6,936 bases of DNA from Caedibacter sp052030685. Its GTDB lineage: Bacteria; Pseudomonadota; Gammaproteobacteria; Francisellales; Francisellaceae. The notes beneath the pieces are model-generated. The model was given only the letters and a program-made list of their open reading frames with translations. It was not told the DNA's origin and did not search any database. This document shows positions 1 to 6,256 of this stretch, in pieces. Every line of letters starts with the position of its first letter. Positions within the stretch are counted from its first letter, which is position 1. Both the position numbers and the translations under genes were made by a program. The DNA is taken from contig NZ_JBQAJM010000053.1 in assembly GCF_052030685.1 (NCBI RefSeq), positions 1-6,936 of the forward strand, given 5' to 3'.

Positions 1-1
1 T

Positions 2-88
2 ACAGTAGATTCCTTTGCTAACAACTTCAAAGATAAATTTAGCAAAAGTCAACATATTTTAGATGGGACAGCCGTGAGCAAGCAATGA
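2..88 (+). CDS. Possible C-terminal end of an unidentified protein, cut by the window edge
   Basis: The frame beginning at base 2 is open for 28 codons and ends at TGA (86-88). The peptide is hydrophilic and lysine/serine-rich (ends DGTAVSKQ), with a composition that looks coding rather than random. I do not recognise the family. A 28-codon open frame can occur by chance in AT-rich DNA, so this is a weak call. If real, the gene converges on the minus-strand mipA-like fragment. Confidence 0.3.
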   Translation, partial: TVDSFANNFKDKFSKSQHILDGTAVSKQ

Positions 89-194
89 ACTGAGGTATAA
101 AAAAGCTTTTTCAATGCTATACTCAAAACTTTATACCCCTTCTAACCATAACAAATTTTTTGAATAACTATAAATTATTGTTTTTAATTTAGCA

Positions 195-214
195 CTGTAT
201 TTAATTAAATACAG
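195..214. repeat. Perfect 20-bp palindrome
   Basis: The sequence CTGTATTTAATTAAATACAG is identical to its reverse complement. It is followed by ATTAGT rather than a T-run, so it is not a typical intrinsic terminator on the plus strand. A TTGTTT at 178-183 would place a weak -10 (TTAATT, 201-206) inside the palindrome, so it could be a dimer-binding operator over a promoter. It is not an E. coli-type LexA box, because CTG and CAG are 14 bases apart instead of 10. The function is unknown. Confidence 0.75.
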
Positions 215-314
215 ATTAGTAGCACGAATCATGGACGACAATTATATGGATAAAATACTTCTTTGCAAGCATTTTCGTCATGGTTAAAATCCAGTATATA
301 CATGAAGGAAGCTT

Positions 315-827
315 TTAAAAGGAATACGTTAAAGCTACAGAGTTGCTAAAAATATAGCGATGACCAACCATTGGGCTTTTCGTTATTTCGTTTGATAATC
401 TATTAACCCTAGTTGATAAAATCAGGTTCCAACTCTTATCGAAATTATAAACAGTTGCCAAACCTATATGTGGCGAAAATGCACCTCTTGGTGAATATTC
501 CAATAAACCCGATCTTATTGATTCTGGCGGTGTTACCCCATAATAATAGTCAACCAAGCGCTGATCATTGTACTGCAATCCGATTGTTGGCTTTAAAATG
601 AATAAATGTTTACCTGTGCCTTGCTTAAATACTTTCCCATACTCAAAATCAATCATGTAACCACCCGAGGTTCTTCCTGTAAAGTCTACATTAGCTGTCA
701 CTTTGACATAGCCATAAGGTGTTTGTAGGCTTTGTCCTATACCAACCATCCCGATATAATAGCGATTATTAAGTTGCTTTAGTTGCGCATCATGGGTCTA
801 ACTGCATATTTGGTCGTAATCGAACAT
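315..827 (-). pseudogene. MipA/OmpV family outer-membrane protein, 5'-truncated remnant
   Basis: This is the C-terminal part of an outer-membrane beta-barrel protein of the MipA/OmpV family (scaffold for peptidoglycan-remodelling enzymes in E. coli). The last 144 residues of the frame (315-749) carry family hallmarks: YYYGV followed by ESIRSGL, an SPHIGL strand, a YNF strand, RLSNEIT..SPMV, and a final aromatic TYSF typical of barrel termination. These match the end of E. coli MipA closely from memory. Upstream of the first usable Met at 749 the same frame still aligns (HDAQLKQLNNR, equivalent to the DSRQLRGLSSR region of MipA), so the gene once continued. It is interrupted by TAG at 798-800 and stops abruptly near 827, three bases from the stop of the recombinase remnant. 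MipA is normally about 250 residues, so the signal peptide and roughly the first 90 residues are missing. Translation from 749 would give a barrel fragment without a secretion signal, very likely non-functional. Confidence 0.8.
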
Positions 828-830
828 GGA

Positions 831-1265
831 CTATAATTTTTTTTCAATTTTTTTCTCAATGTAGGTTTTTAGCGACAGATATTTGCCATAACCAAGGTGA
901 GTTTCAATGATCTTCTTTAGTGGCACACCAATTTTATAAAGATGCTGTATGCGATCATGGTCTTTATCATACATCGATTTTTGTAAAGTTCCTTTGGGTT
1001 TGCCAAGTTTAATACCTTTGTCTTTAACTGCTTTCAAACCTTCCTTAGTACGTTCAGAAATAAAGTCACGTTCAAGCTCAGCTAGCATAGAAAAAATTGT
1101 AATTAGAATTTTGTTGGTTGACTGGTTTGCATTTTGTGGGCTTACATCAATATGTTGCTTGATAACAATTAATCGGCATTTCTGAATTGTTGTGATTTGC
1201 TCAATGATATTGAGAACATCTTTAATTGACCTTCCTAACCTTGATAATTCGGATACAATAAGGCG
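831..1265 (-). pseudogene. Serine recombinase (resolvase/invertase family), N-terminally truncated
   Basis: A site-specific serine recombinase that has lost its N-terminus. The open frame starts right after a stop (1266-1268) and begins RLIVSELSRLGRSIKDV, equivalent to the segment with the conserved D/S-R-L-G-R active-site arginines. It continues through a DVSPQNANQS region and the long helix IFSMLAELERDFISERTKEGL, then GKPKGT and a C-terminal DNA-binding region (KIGVPLKKIIETHLGYGKYLSL). The first 60 or so residues, including the catalytic serine of the Y-x-R-V-S motif, are absent and I could not find them in any frame of 1266-1428. From the first Met at 1088 only 85 residues could be made. 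It ends in a lysine-rich tail, and its TAG (831-833) lies in frame with the mipA remnant. It is only distantly similar to the intact recombinase at 6257-6868, so the two are not copies of one element. Confidence 0.8.
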
Positions 1266-1428
1266 TTAATTCCATATAGCACTGGTTTGTACTATCAAAG
1301 TGATGTTAGCCCTTATTAAATATAGGTTGTAGCCACCTTTATTTCAGTCAAGTTTAGCAAGTACACTTTGCTCAATTCCTTCAAGCCCCAAGCTATTAAA
1401 CTTTATGAAAAAATAAACAATACATGCA

Positions 1429-2664
1429 TTACTTTCTAATAATGGCACAGTTATGCTTAAACAGATGGTTATACATTTTGTAAAGTACTATAAGCATAAT
1501 TCCAATAGGAATACCATGGAAAAGCAGTACAACATACATCGGTGCCCACCATACAAAAAATGGGGCAACAATCAGCATCCCAATACCAAAGCCCGTCATC
1601 TGCATTAATGTTAGTAAACTGAAAATAGGAAGTCGTACTTCATCTGATTCATTTTGAACCCGTGACAATAGGCTTACTTCAGATACTCCATCTCCTAAGC
1701 CAGCCCATATTGCAAAGGGGATTAGCCACATGGTAGAACTCTGAGAAAATAGCAAAATAAAGCCTGTCGACATCAAAAATACGCCAAGCATAAAAAAACG
1801 TTCCATACTCAAGTTATTTTTATGTCTAAGTAATCGACTGATTAAACGAGCACCGCCAAATTTGCCGATCGCCCAAAATGCCAAAATGAGCCCCATTGTG
1901 CTGCTAATTGACTCTGGTGTGATCAGTTTTGATATAATTGGAAATCCAACATTATGTGCCGCACTTCCTAACGTATCAGCCATTGTAATGAGTAGTATAA
2001 AGCCTAGCATTTTGTGCCCTCGGAGCACTTTGACTAAATTTCGCCACTCCTTACCTGAAGCACTTTGTTGTTTATTAGGTTCACGTAAAATAGTAATCGG
2101 ATAAATGATAATACCCGCTAATAAATACGTAATAATATTCAATGCAAATACCGCATCATAGCCACTTAATGCAACAACTAATCCAGAGACCAAGCTGCCT
2201 AAAACGGCAGCTGTTGCTGAGACTGAAGAGAGCCACCCATTAACCGATACTCTTTTAGAATCTTGAATCAAATAGGGAATTTGAGTATTAATCCCAATTG
2301 AAAACATAGAATTTCCCAAGCCAATACCAAAGGCAATTATCGGTAAAATATATATCTGGGTTGATTGTGGCACAACAAAAAGACTTACTAGCAATAATGC
2401 ACGCAACACATCAAACCAAATAAGTGACCATTTGCCAATAAACTTACGAAAAAACAATGTTCCAATACTACTGGCAAAGATACCTCCTGCGACACGAGCG
2501 GCTAGGAAAATACTAACATGCATGACACTATTACTTAAAATGTAAACATAGGTTGATAATGCCACCATATTTAAAAATGCACCAAAATCTGAAATGCCTC
2601 GAGCAAAGATGATTAAAAATGCATTTCGTGTGGAACCATGCCATTGATTTGTAATACCAGTCAT
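1429..2664 (-). CDS. MFS transporter, EntS-like exporter type (411 aa)
   Basis: A major facilitator superfamily permease in the inner membrane. About 12 hydrophobic helices can be seen, roughly at residues 12-34, 40-62, 75-97, 102-122, 140-163, 166-190, 217-237, 250-270, 286-305, 310-330, 345-368 and 372-398. A motif-A-like loop between helices 2 and 3 (GTLFFRKFIGKWSLIWFDVLRALL) lacks the usual acidic residue but keeps the DxLRALL start of helix 3 seen in enterobactin-exporter-like (PF05977-type) carriers. The central loop (KEWRNLVKVLRGHKMLGF) also fits that group. Length is normal for the family. It is the last gene of the operon; its ATG overlaps the dioxygenase stop as ATGA, with only a weak AAGAGA ribosome site. 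By position it probably exports the operon's product and could give self-protection, as BacE does for bacilysin. Uptake of a precursor is a less likely alternative. Substrate unknown. Confidence 0.88.
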   Translation of the reverse strand: MTGITNQWHGSTRNAFLIIFARGISDFGAFLNMVALSTYVYILSNSVMHVSIFLAARVAGGIFASSIGTLFFRKFIGKWSLIWFDVLRALLLVSLFVVPQSTQIYILPIIAFGIGLGNSMFSIGINTQIPYLIQDSKRVSVNGWLSSVSATAAVLGSLVSGLVVALSGYDAVFALNIITYLLAGIIIYPITILREPNKQQSASGKEWRNLVKVLRGHKMLGFILLITMADTLGSAAHNVGFPIISKLITPESISSTMGLILAFWAIGKFGGARLISRLLRHKNNLSMERFFMLGVFLMSTGFILLFSQSSTMWLIPFAIWAGLGDGVSEVSLLSRVQNESDEVRLPIFSLLTLMQMTGFGIGMLIVAPFFVWWAPMYVVLLFHGIPIGIMLIVLYKMYNHLFKHNCAIIRK

Positions 2665-3383
2665 GCTGGTATCTCTTTTATTTTATGCAAAGTTACAAGT
2701 AATAAATCACGATAGGCAGCTTGATCTGTGTCTGTATTTTGTCTTACTTCACTAGCGCTGTGGTAAAGCTTCTGATCATTAACTAAAAGTGTTTCTAAAA
2801 AAACACTCATAGGTTTACTAAAAACTTCACTTTCAGGTTGATCTGATGCGTAAATTTTTGAAACCACGTCAACTGTATTATACGCATCAATAAAATGCAT
2901 CCCAATAAAATCCATGCCATCTTGATGAATGCCTGAAGTTGTTGGGCTAGTCCTCTCACCATCCGCTTGTACTCTAAACAAATGTACATTAACTTCATAA
3001 CAACTTTGAACATCTAGATGGGATTTAAAAAAATCAATATCCATTGTAATTAATTCCTGCGTGATAGGGTGATGGATAAAGCTTTCCTCTACATAAGTAA
3101 GTTTGTTAACACCCTGTTGATAAGGAATATTGTATTTTACTGAAGACTTATACTCATTATCACGATTGATATTAAGCTCATTAGATATTACGTCATACGT
3201 ATAGCGAAGTATCCGCCGCTTCCTATGTGTGTAGTCTTTGAAATTATCATCGTCGACTAATCGACTCCAGTGCGCTTTGAAGCTCTGCACACTTTCATCA
3301 TCGTACGATATAAGCTCTTTATAATTCTGTTGGTGTACATAATGATTATCCATGAAAAATAATTGTCCAATTTCTTCACTCAT
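2661..3383 (-). CDS. Fe(II)/2-oxoglutarate dioxygenase, L-isoleucine-hydroxylase (IDO) type (240 aa)
   Basis: A cytoplasmic non-haem iron oxygenase that would hydroxylate (or otherwise oxidise) a small substrate using O2 and 2-oxoglutarate. The C-terminal half carries the PF10014 pattern: GIHQDGMDFIGMHFI supplies the H-x-D pair (His153, Asp155), KLYHSASEV the distal His208, and AAYRDLLLVTL the 2-oxoglutarate-binding Arg225. Spacing and the ETLLVND..LYH and YRDLLLVT strands match Bacillus thuringiensis L-isoleucine 4-hydroxylase, which is also 240 residues. The N-terminal 100 residues are less conserved. The segment after the H-x-D strand (AYNTVDVVSKIY) lacks the GG found at that place in IDO, so substrate choice probably differs. 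The start at 3383 has a good site (GAGG, 7-8 bases upstream) and overlaps the ATP-grasp stop as ATGA. Context suggests a free amino acid or the ligated product as substrate. The family call is firm; the reaction is inferred. Confidence 0.87.
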   Translation of the reverse strand: MSEEIGQLFFMDNHYVHQQNYKELISYDDESVQSFKAHWSRLVDDDNFKDYTHRKRRILRYTYDVISNELNINRDNEYKSSVKYNIPYQQGVNKLTYVEESFIHHPITQELITMDIDFFKSHLDVQSCYEVNVHLFRVQADGERTSPTTSGIHQDGMDFIGMHFIDAYNTVDVVSKIYASDQPESEVFSKPMSVFLETLLVNDQKLYHSASEVRQNTDTDQAAYRDLLLVTLHKIKEIPA

Positions 3384-4765
3384 GATACCACCTCGATATT
3401 TTGTGACGGCTCTCTCAAAATCATTGGTGTAACATTATGTAAAAGAGCTGTATAGCTTGCTCTAGCTTCAGATGCATCAGCAACCTTAACCCAAGCCTTT
3501 AACAAATAAGTTTCCTCAATCTCGGCATTCACCATATTGTGACTAGGGTAACAATCATACTTAAGAATGTATTCTTGATTATCTAGATAATCTAATTGAT
3601 TAAATCCCTCAAAATAACCACTATATTCGGGATAAATCACCATCATTGAATAATAATCACTACAGTTCTCAATCTTAATCTTTGCCTGATTCAATAGGTA
3701 GTTACTATGAGTGATATTTCCCAAAAGCATATTGATATAAAGTGAGTATGGATTAACACCTGCAATATTATTAAACGCTGCGTCAACATAAAGACCACCC
3801 AGTCTTGGATTAACTTCAATAATCACAGGACCTTCATTTGTCAAACGAAACTCTAGATGTACTACATCATTCTTTAACCCAAGCGCTTTCAAACAACTTG
3901 TCGCATAATCTCTAATTTTTTGCTTATCTTCGTCCGTATAAGAGAAAGCTGGACAAATCAGCAAGTTTTCCAGAATGGTGCCTGATTTCTCAGTTAGAAC
4001 GAGTTTTTCGTTAATGATCAATGGGTAGACTTCACCATCATTAATAACACACTCCACAGTGCCTTCGGATCCAGTAATATATTGCTCAAGAAGAATAGTT
4101 GCACTGGGATTATAATGATCAATAATTTTGCCATTTAAAACAATATCGTGACTTACAGGGTAAAAAGTTGACATATTTGAATTTTGATACGTATTAGTGA
4201 ATAAACGGTAGTGTTTAACCAGCTCTTCTTCGTTATCACATTTTTTGATATACGAAGAGCTTGCACCATAGGGAGGTTTAAATATTAAAGGATACCCTAT
4301 TTCATTTGCTTTATTAATTAGCTGTTCTACATTATGGCATAGTGCAAACTTAATTGATTTTATTCCCGATTCCCTTAATTTCATCCTCATCAAAAACTTA
4401 TTATTGCAGGCTTTAATTGCATCAACGGGTGAATAATTAAAATCAAGGATTTCACAAACTTTAGCAACAACAGCCCCAATTTCAGCAACTTTTGAGGCAT
4501 GTCCAGCATGACAAAAAATAGCTTTGATGTCATATTTATCACCTAAGCTACCTACTAATTTTAAGATATCATTTACACTGATGCTCTTGAGTGAAAATAG
4601 TTCATCACAACTTTGAGTTAATGCAGAAATATTTTTCTGATTGCTAGTTGCAATTAAGCAATTTAATCCCTTTTCTTTTGCCGCTTGAAAATGCGGACTA
4701 CGGTAGTTGTAGCTTGGGATGTGATTATCATCAATATCAACAAATAATATGGCAGGCATTTGCAT
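3380..4765 (-). CDS. ATP-grasp carboxylate-amine ligase, possible L-amino acid (dipeptide) ligase (461 aa)
   Basis: An ATP-grasp enzyme, expected to activate a carboxylate as acyl phosphate and join it to an amine. An N-terminal Rossmann-like pre-ATP domain (about 1-120) is followed by the ATP-grasp fold: NKFLMR near 122-127, the ATP-binding lysine in YPLIFKPPYGASSS (Lys163 and the small-residue loop), the adenine hinge LLEQYITGSEG (Glu227 onward), and the metal site HLEFRLTNEGPVIIEVNPRLGG (Glu305, Glu317, Asn319, with Arg321 placed for the substrate). A C-terminal region (about 330-461) resembles the lid domain of BacD-like ligases; BacD is 472 residues. The start at 4765 has AAGGAAG seven bases upstream; a second Met at residue 3 is too far from it. 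It could equally ligate an amino acid to another amine or form an amide. Next to an aminomutase-like enzyme, a dioxygenase and an MFS exporter, a dipeptide or pseudodipeptide product is the simplest reading. Confidence 0.85.
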   Translation of the reverse strand: MQMPAILFVDIDDNHIPSYNYRSPHFQAAKEKGLNCLIATSNQKNISALTQSCDELFSLKSISVNDILKLVGSLGDKYDIKAIFCHAGHASKVAEIGAVVAKVCEILDFNYSPVDAIKACNNKFLMRMKLRESGIKSIKFALCHNVEQLINKANEIGYPLIFKPPYGASSSYIKKCDNEEELVKHYRLFTNTYQNSNMSTFYPVSHDIVLNGKIIDHYNPSATILLEQYITGSEGTVECVINDGEVYPLIINEKLVLTEKSGTILENLLICPAFSYTDEDKQKIRDYATSCLKALGLKNDVVHLEFRLTNEGPVIIEVNPRLGGLYVDAAFNNIAGVNPYSLYINMLLGNITHSNYLLNQAKIKIENCSDYYSMMVIYPEYSGYFEGFNQLDYLDNQEYILKYDCYPSHNMVNAEIEETYLLKAWVKVADASEARASYTALLHNVTPMILREPSQNIEVVS

Positions 4766-4769
4766 ATTT

Positions 4770-4784
4770 ATACTTCCTTAGTAT
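4770..4784 (-). promoter_or_regulatory. Ribosome binding site of the ATP-grasp gene inside a small inverted repeat
   Basis: On the minus strand ATACT-AAGGA-AGTAT forms a 5-bp stem with most of the Shine-Dalgarno core (AAGGAAG) in the loop, seven bases before the ATG at 4765. The core supports that start codon over the Met two codons later. The stem is short and A/T-rich, so a regulatory effect is doubtful. Confidence 0.5.
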
Positions 4785-4811
4785 CTGGTTGGCTTAAAAT
4801 ATTCTGACTAT

Positions 4812-6005
4812 TTATTCGCAAACATCATCATTCCAATAACATGTTTGATTTTGCCAATTAACAAATTTATAAAACCTACGTCCTTGTTCATCATATTCAA
4901 AACGTGGGAAATCTTGAGCATTTTCGACTAATGGCACAGTAAATTTGCCCTTTTCGTGCGGCAATACATATTCAGGCATCGCGATATTTGATACGCGTCG
5001 TTTTAGTTTATTCATAATCTGAATACCTTTAGTCACCGAAGCTTTATAAATTGATGCTCCCGGTGAATAAGGCATATAGTGATATAGATAGTAAGGTTTG
5101 ACGCCTATTCGATAAAGCTCAATAAATAATTTATGTAGCGTTTGTTCATCATCATTAATACCTCGCAAGAAAGGCATATTAGAAAAAACAATCGGAACCA
5201 CTTTTTGAATACGTTTCACCGCTTCAATAAAATCAATACTTAATTCATCTGGGTGGCATACGTGTATACCAAAAGAGTTTACCTTATATTTTTCAAGCAT
5301 TGCAATTAACTCATCACTTACCCTAAATGGGTTAAAGCTAAGTGCTCGGGAATGCATGCGAATTAATAGCTGATCATTCCATCCACGTAATTTGGATAAA
5401 TATCCTTCTAGCTTCGCATCTGACAGTGTTAATGGATCTCCGCCACTTAATATTACTTCCTCAATGTTTTTGTTACTCTTAATATATTCAAAAGATTCTT
5501 CAAATAAATTGCGACTAGCCGTTGATTTATCGGTTTTAGGTTTGAGTGTGCGTAAAGCTTCAAAGCAAAACTGACAGTAAGCATTACAGGTATTGCTCAT
5601 TCTTAAAATAACACGATTGTCATATTTATGTTGACATATCGGTGTCTTCATTTCATTTGATAGCTCCCAGTTATCTGTTTGCTCATCGTATCCGCCATCA
5701 ATCTCATCCTCCCAAAAAGGAACGACCTGACGCCATAGTGGGTTTTGTGTGATATCAGCGTTTTGCTCAGTCGTATTTAAAATTAGAGCTAAGTAATATG
5801 GCGTAATCTGCATTTTGCGATCTTGGAGATTTTGGACAATCTTATCTTGAATGCCTCGCTCCCAACTATTACCCAAGGATGCATACAAATCGTTAGCGTC
5901 TTTGATTGTATTTCTTTGTTGCCAACGCCAATCAGTCCAATCATCTTGACTTATATTGAACTTACTTAAAATATTTTTTCCTAAGTGCTCTAAACTAGTT
6001 TCCAT
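4812..6005 (-). CDS. Radical SAM enzyme of the lysine 2,3-aminomutase (KamA) family with altered substrate pocket (397 aa)
   Basis: A cytoplasmic radical SAM, PLP-dependent enzyme; the family moves an amino group from carbon 2 to carbon 3 of an amino acid. Family marks: DDWTDWRWQQRN near 21-32, ITPYYLALI (67-75), the FeS-binding C140-x3-C144-x2-C147, LSGGDPL (186-192) for SAM, RMHSRALSFNPFRVS (216-230) and GIHVCHPDEL (246-255). PHEKGKFTVPL near 349-359 aligns with PGGGGK, so Lys354 should hold PLP. Compared by eye with Clostridium lysine 2,3-aminomutase, Arg134 (carboxylate) is replaced by Glu149, Asp330 by Val347, and Asp293 by a residue near Met311. Lysine is therefore an unlikely substrate. 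The frame is open to an ATG at 6041, but the ATG at 6005 has AGAGGGA eight bases upstream and yields a normal KamA-like N-terminus, so 6005 is chosen. First gene of the operon. Confidence 0.85.
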   Translation of the reverse strand: METSLEHLGKNILSKFNISQDDWTDWRWQQRNTIKDANDLYASLGNSWERGIQDKIVQNLQDRKMQITPYYLALILNTTEQNADITQNPLWRQVVPFWEDEIDGGYDEQTDNWELSNEMKTPICQHKYDNRVILRMSNTCNAYCQFCFEALRTLKPKTDKSTASRNLFEESFEYIKSNKNIEEVILSGGDPLTLSDAKLEGYLSKLRGWNDQLLIRMHSRALSFNPFRVSDELIAMLEKYKVNSFGIHVCHPDELSIDFIEAVKRIQKVVPIVFSNMPFLRGINDDEQTLHKLFIELYRIGVKPYYLYHYMPYSPGASIYKASVTKGIQIMNKLKRRVSNIAMPEYVLPHEKGKFTVPLVENAQDFPRFEYDEQGRRFYKFVNWQNQTCYWNDDVCE

Positions 6006-6013
6006 TAAAAGAT

Positions 6014-6020
6014 TCCCTCT
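6014..6020 (-). promoter_or_regulatory. Ribosome binding site deciding the start of the KamA-like gene
   Basis: AGAGGGA on the minus strand lies eight bases before the ATG at 6005. The upstream in-frame ATG at 6041 has no purine-rich site in front of it (TATGTCATT). This supports translation from 6005, removing 12 residues from the longest frame. Confidence 0.7.
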
Positions 6021-6095
6021 ATATTTAACATCAAAATACATAATGACATATTTTAATGATTTTTGTTACATAATTGTTTGTTGAGAAATTCAGAG

Positions 6096-6124
6096 ATTTT
6101 TGTATGAAATAAATTGCTTGCCAA
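6096..6124 (-). promoter_or_regulatory. Candidate sigma70 promoter for the biosynthetic operon
   Basis: On the minus strand TTGGCA (6124-6119) is followed after 17 bases by AAAAAT (6101-6096). The -35 is good but the -10 is poor. Alternatives are TTGATT (6180-6175) with AATTAT (6157-6152), also at 17 bases, and a lone TAAAAT (6055-6050) with no -35. AT-rich DNA gives many such matches, so which is used cannot be told from sequence. Confidence 0.3.
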
Positions 6125-6125
6125 T

Positions 6126-6149
6126 AAAACGACCGTTTTCTTGGCGGTC
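6126..6149. repeat. Overlapping small inverted repeats in the divergent intergenic region
   Basis: AAAACG-AC-CGTTTT (6126-6139) is a 6-bp inverted repeat with a 2-base centre. It overlaps a second pair, GACCG (6131-6135) and CGGTC (6145-6149). This is the only locally G+C-rich patch in the intergenic region, between the candidate promoters of the operon and of the recombinase. It could be a recombinase subsite, an operator for either gene, or a chance hairpin. Confidence 0.5.
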
Positions 6150-6192
6150 TGATAATTCACATATTTCAATTCAGAATCAACAAGTAAACCCA

Positions 6193-6221
6193 TTGCAATA
6201 TTCAACACTAATTTGTATTAT
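6193..6221 (+). promoter_or_regulatory. Candidate sigma70 promoter of the serine recombinase
   Basis: TTGCAA (6193-6198) and TATTAT (6216-6221) are separated by exactly 17 bases, about 35 bases before the recombinase ATG. The ribosome site AAGGA (6242-6246) follows, ten bases before the ATG at 6257. This is the best-looking promoter in the window. Confidence 0.5.
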
Positions 6222-6256
6222 TCAATTTATCTTTATTTGTTAAGGAATTTTTTATC

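Larger units (their letters stand above)
1..314. other. Left flank, mostly non-coding
   Basis: AT-rich stretch with no convincing complete gene. It contains a possible gene end (2-88), a 12-bp palindrome AAAAAGCTTTTT (100-111) inside a looser GTATA...TATAC repeat, and a perfect 20-bp palindrome (195-214). There is also a loose inverted repeat with one indel between about 227-240 and 272-285 (CATGGACGA against TCGTCATGG). Very short frames such as the 18-codon one starting at 231 have no ribosome binding site and are not called. This is also the region downstream of the mipA-like fragment. I see no clear hairpin followed by a T-run on the minus strand that would end its transcription. Confidence 0.5.
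1429..6005 (-). other. Four-gene candidate biosynthetic and export operon
   Basis: Four minus-strand genes in the order radical SAM KamA-like enzyme, ATP-grasp ligase, Fe(II)/2OG dioxygenase, MFS transporter. The gap between genes 1 and 2 is 46 bp (4766-4811). Genes 2/3 and 3/4 share ATGA stop-start overlaps (3380-3383 and 2661-2664), which implies one transcript and coupled translation. Three enzyme classes that act on free amino acids or small peptides, plus an exporter, suggest production of a small secreted metabolite. No carrier protein, NRPS/PKS gene or dedicated regulator is visible. I found no clear terminator in 1266-1428. The grouping is seen directly; the product is inference. Confidence 0.75.

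Noticed and set aside
195..214. LexA/SOS box
   Set aside because: The CTG and CAG half-sites are 14 bases apart rather than the 10 of the E. coli-type box.
227..285. Imperfect inverted repeat as an insertion-sequence end or terminator
   Set aside because: Arms are short with an indel and a roughly 30-base loop, with no matching copy elsewhere in the window and no T-run.
413..601. 62-codon open frame on the plus strand
   Set aside because: Lies fully inside the mipA-like coding sequence on the opposite strand, with no ribosome site or family resemblance; a shadow frame.
949..1185. 78-codon open frame on the plus strand
   Set aside because: Antisense to the recombinase remnant, whose minus-strand frame gives a clear family match.
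1326..1395. Minus-strand peptide tail (LGLEGIEQSVLAKLD then stop) downstream of the MFS gene
   Set aside because: Open only by running back into the MFS gene in another frame; no start, ribosome site or recognisable family, so it may be a decayed fragment or chance.
2807..3013. 68-codon minus-strand frame
   Set aside because: Overlaps the dioxygenase in another frame across its metal-binding motif; no independent support.
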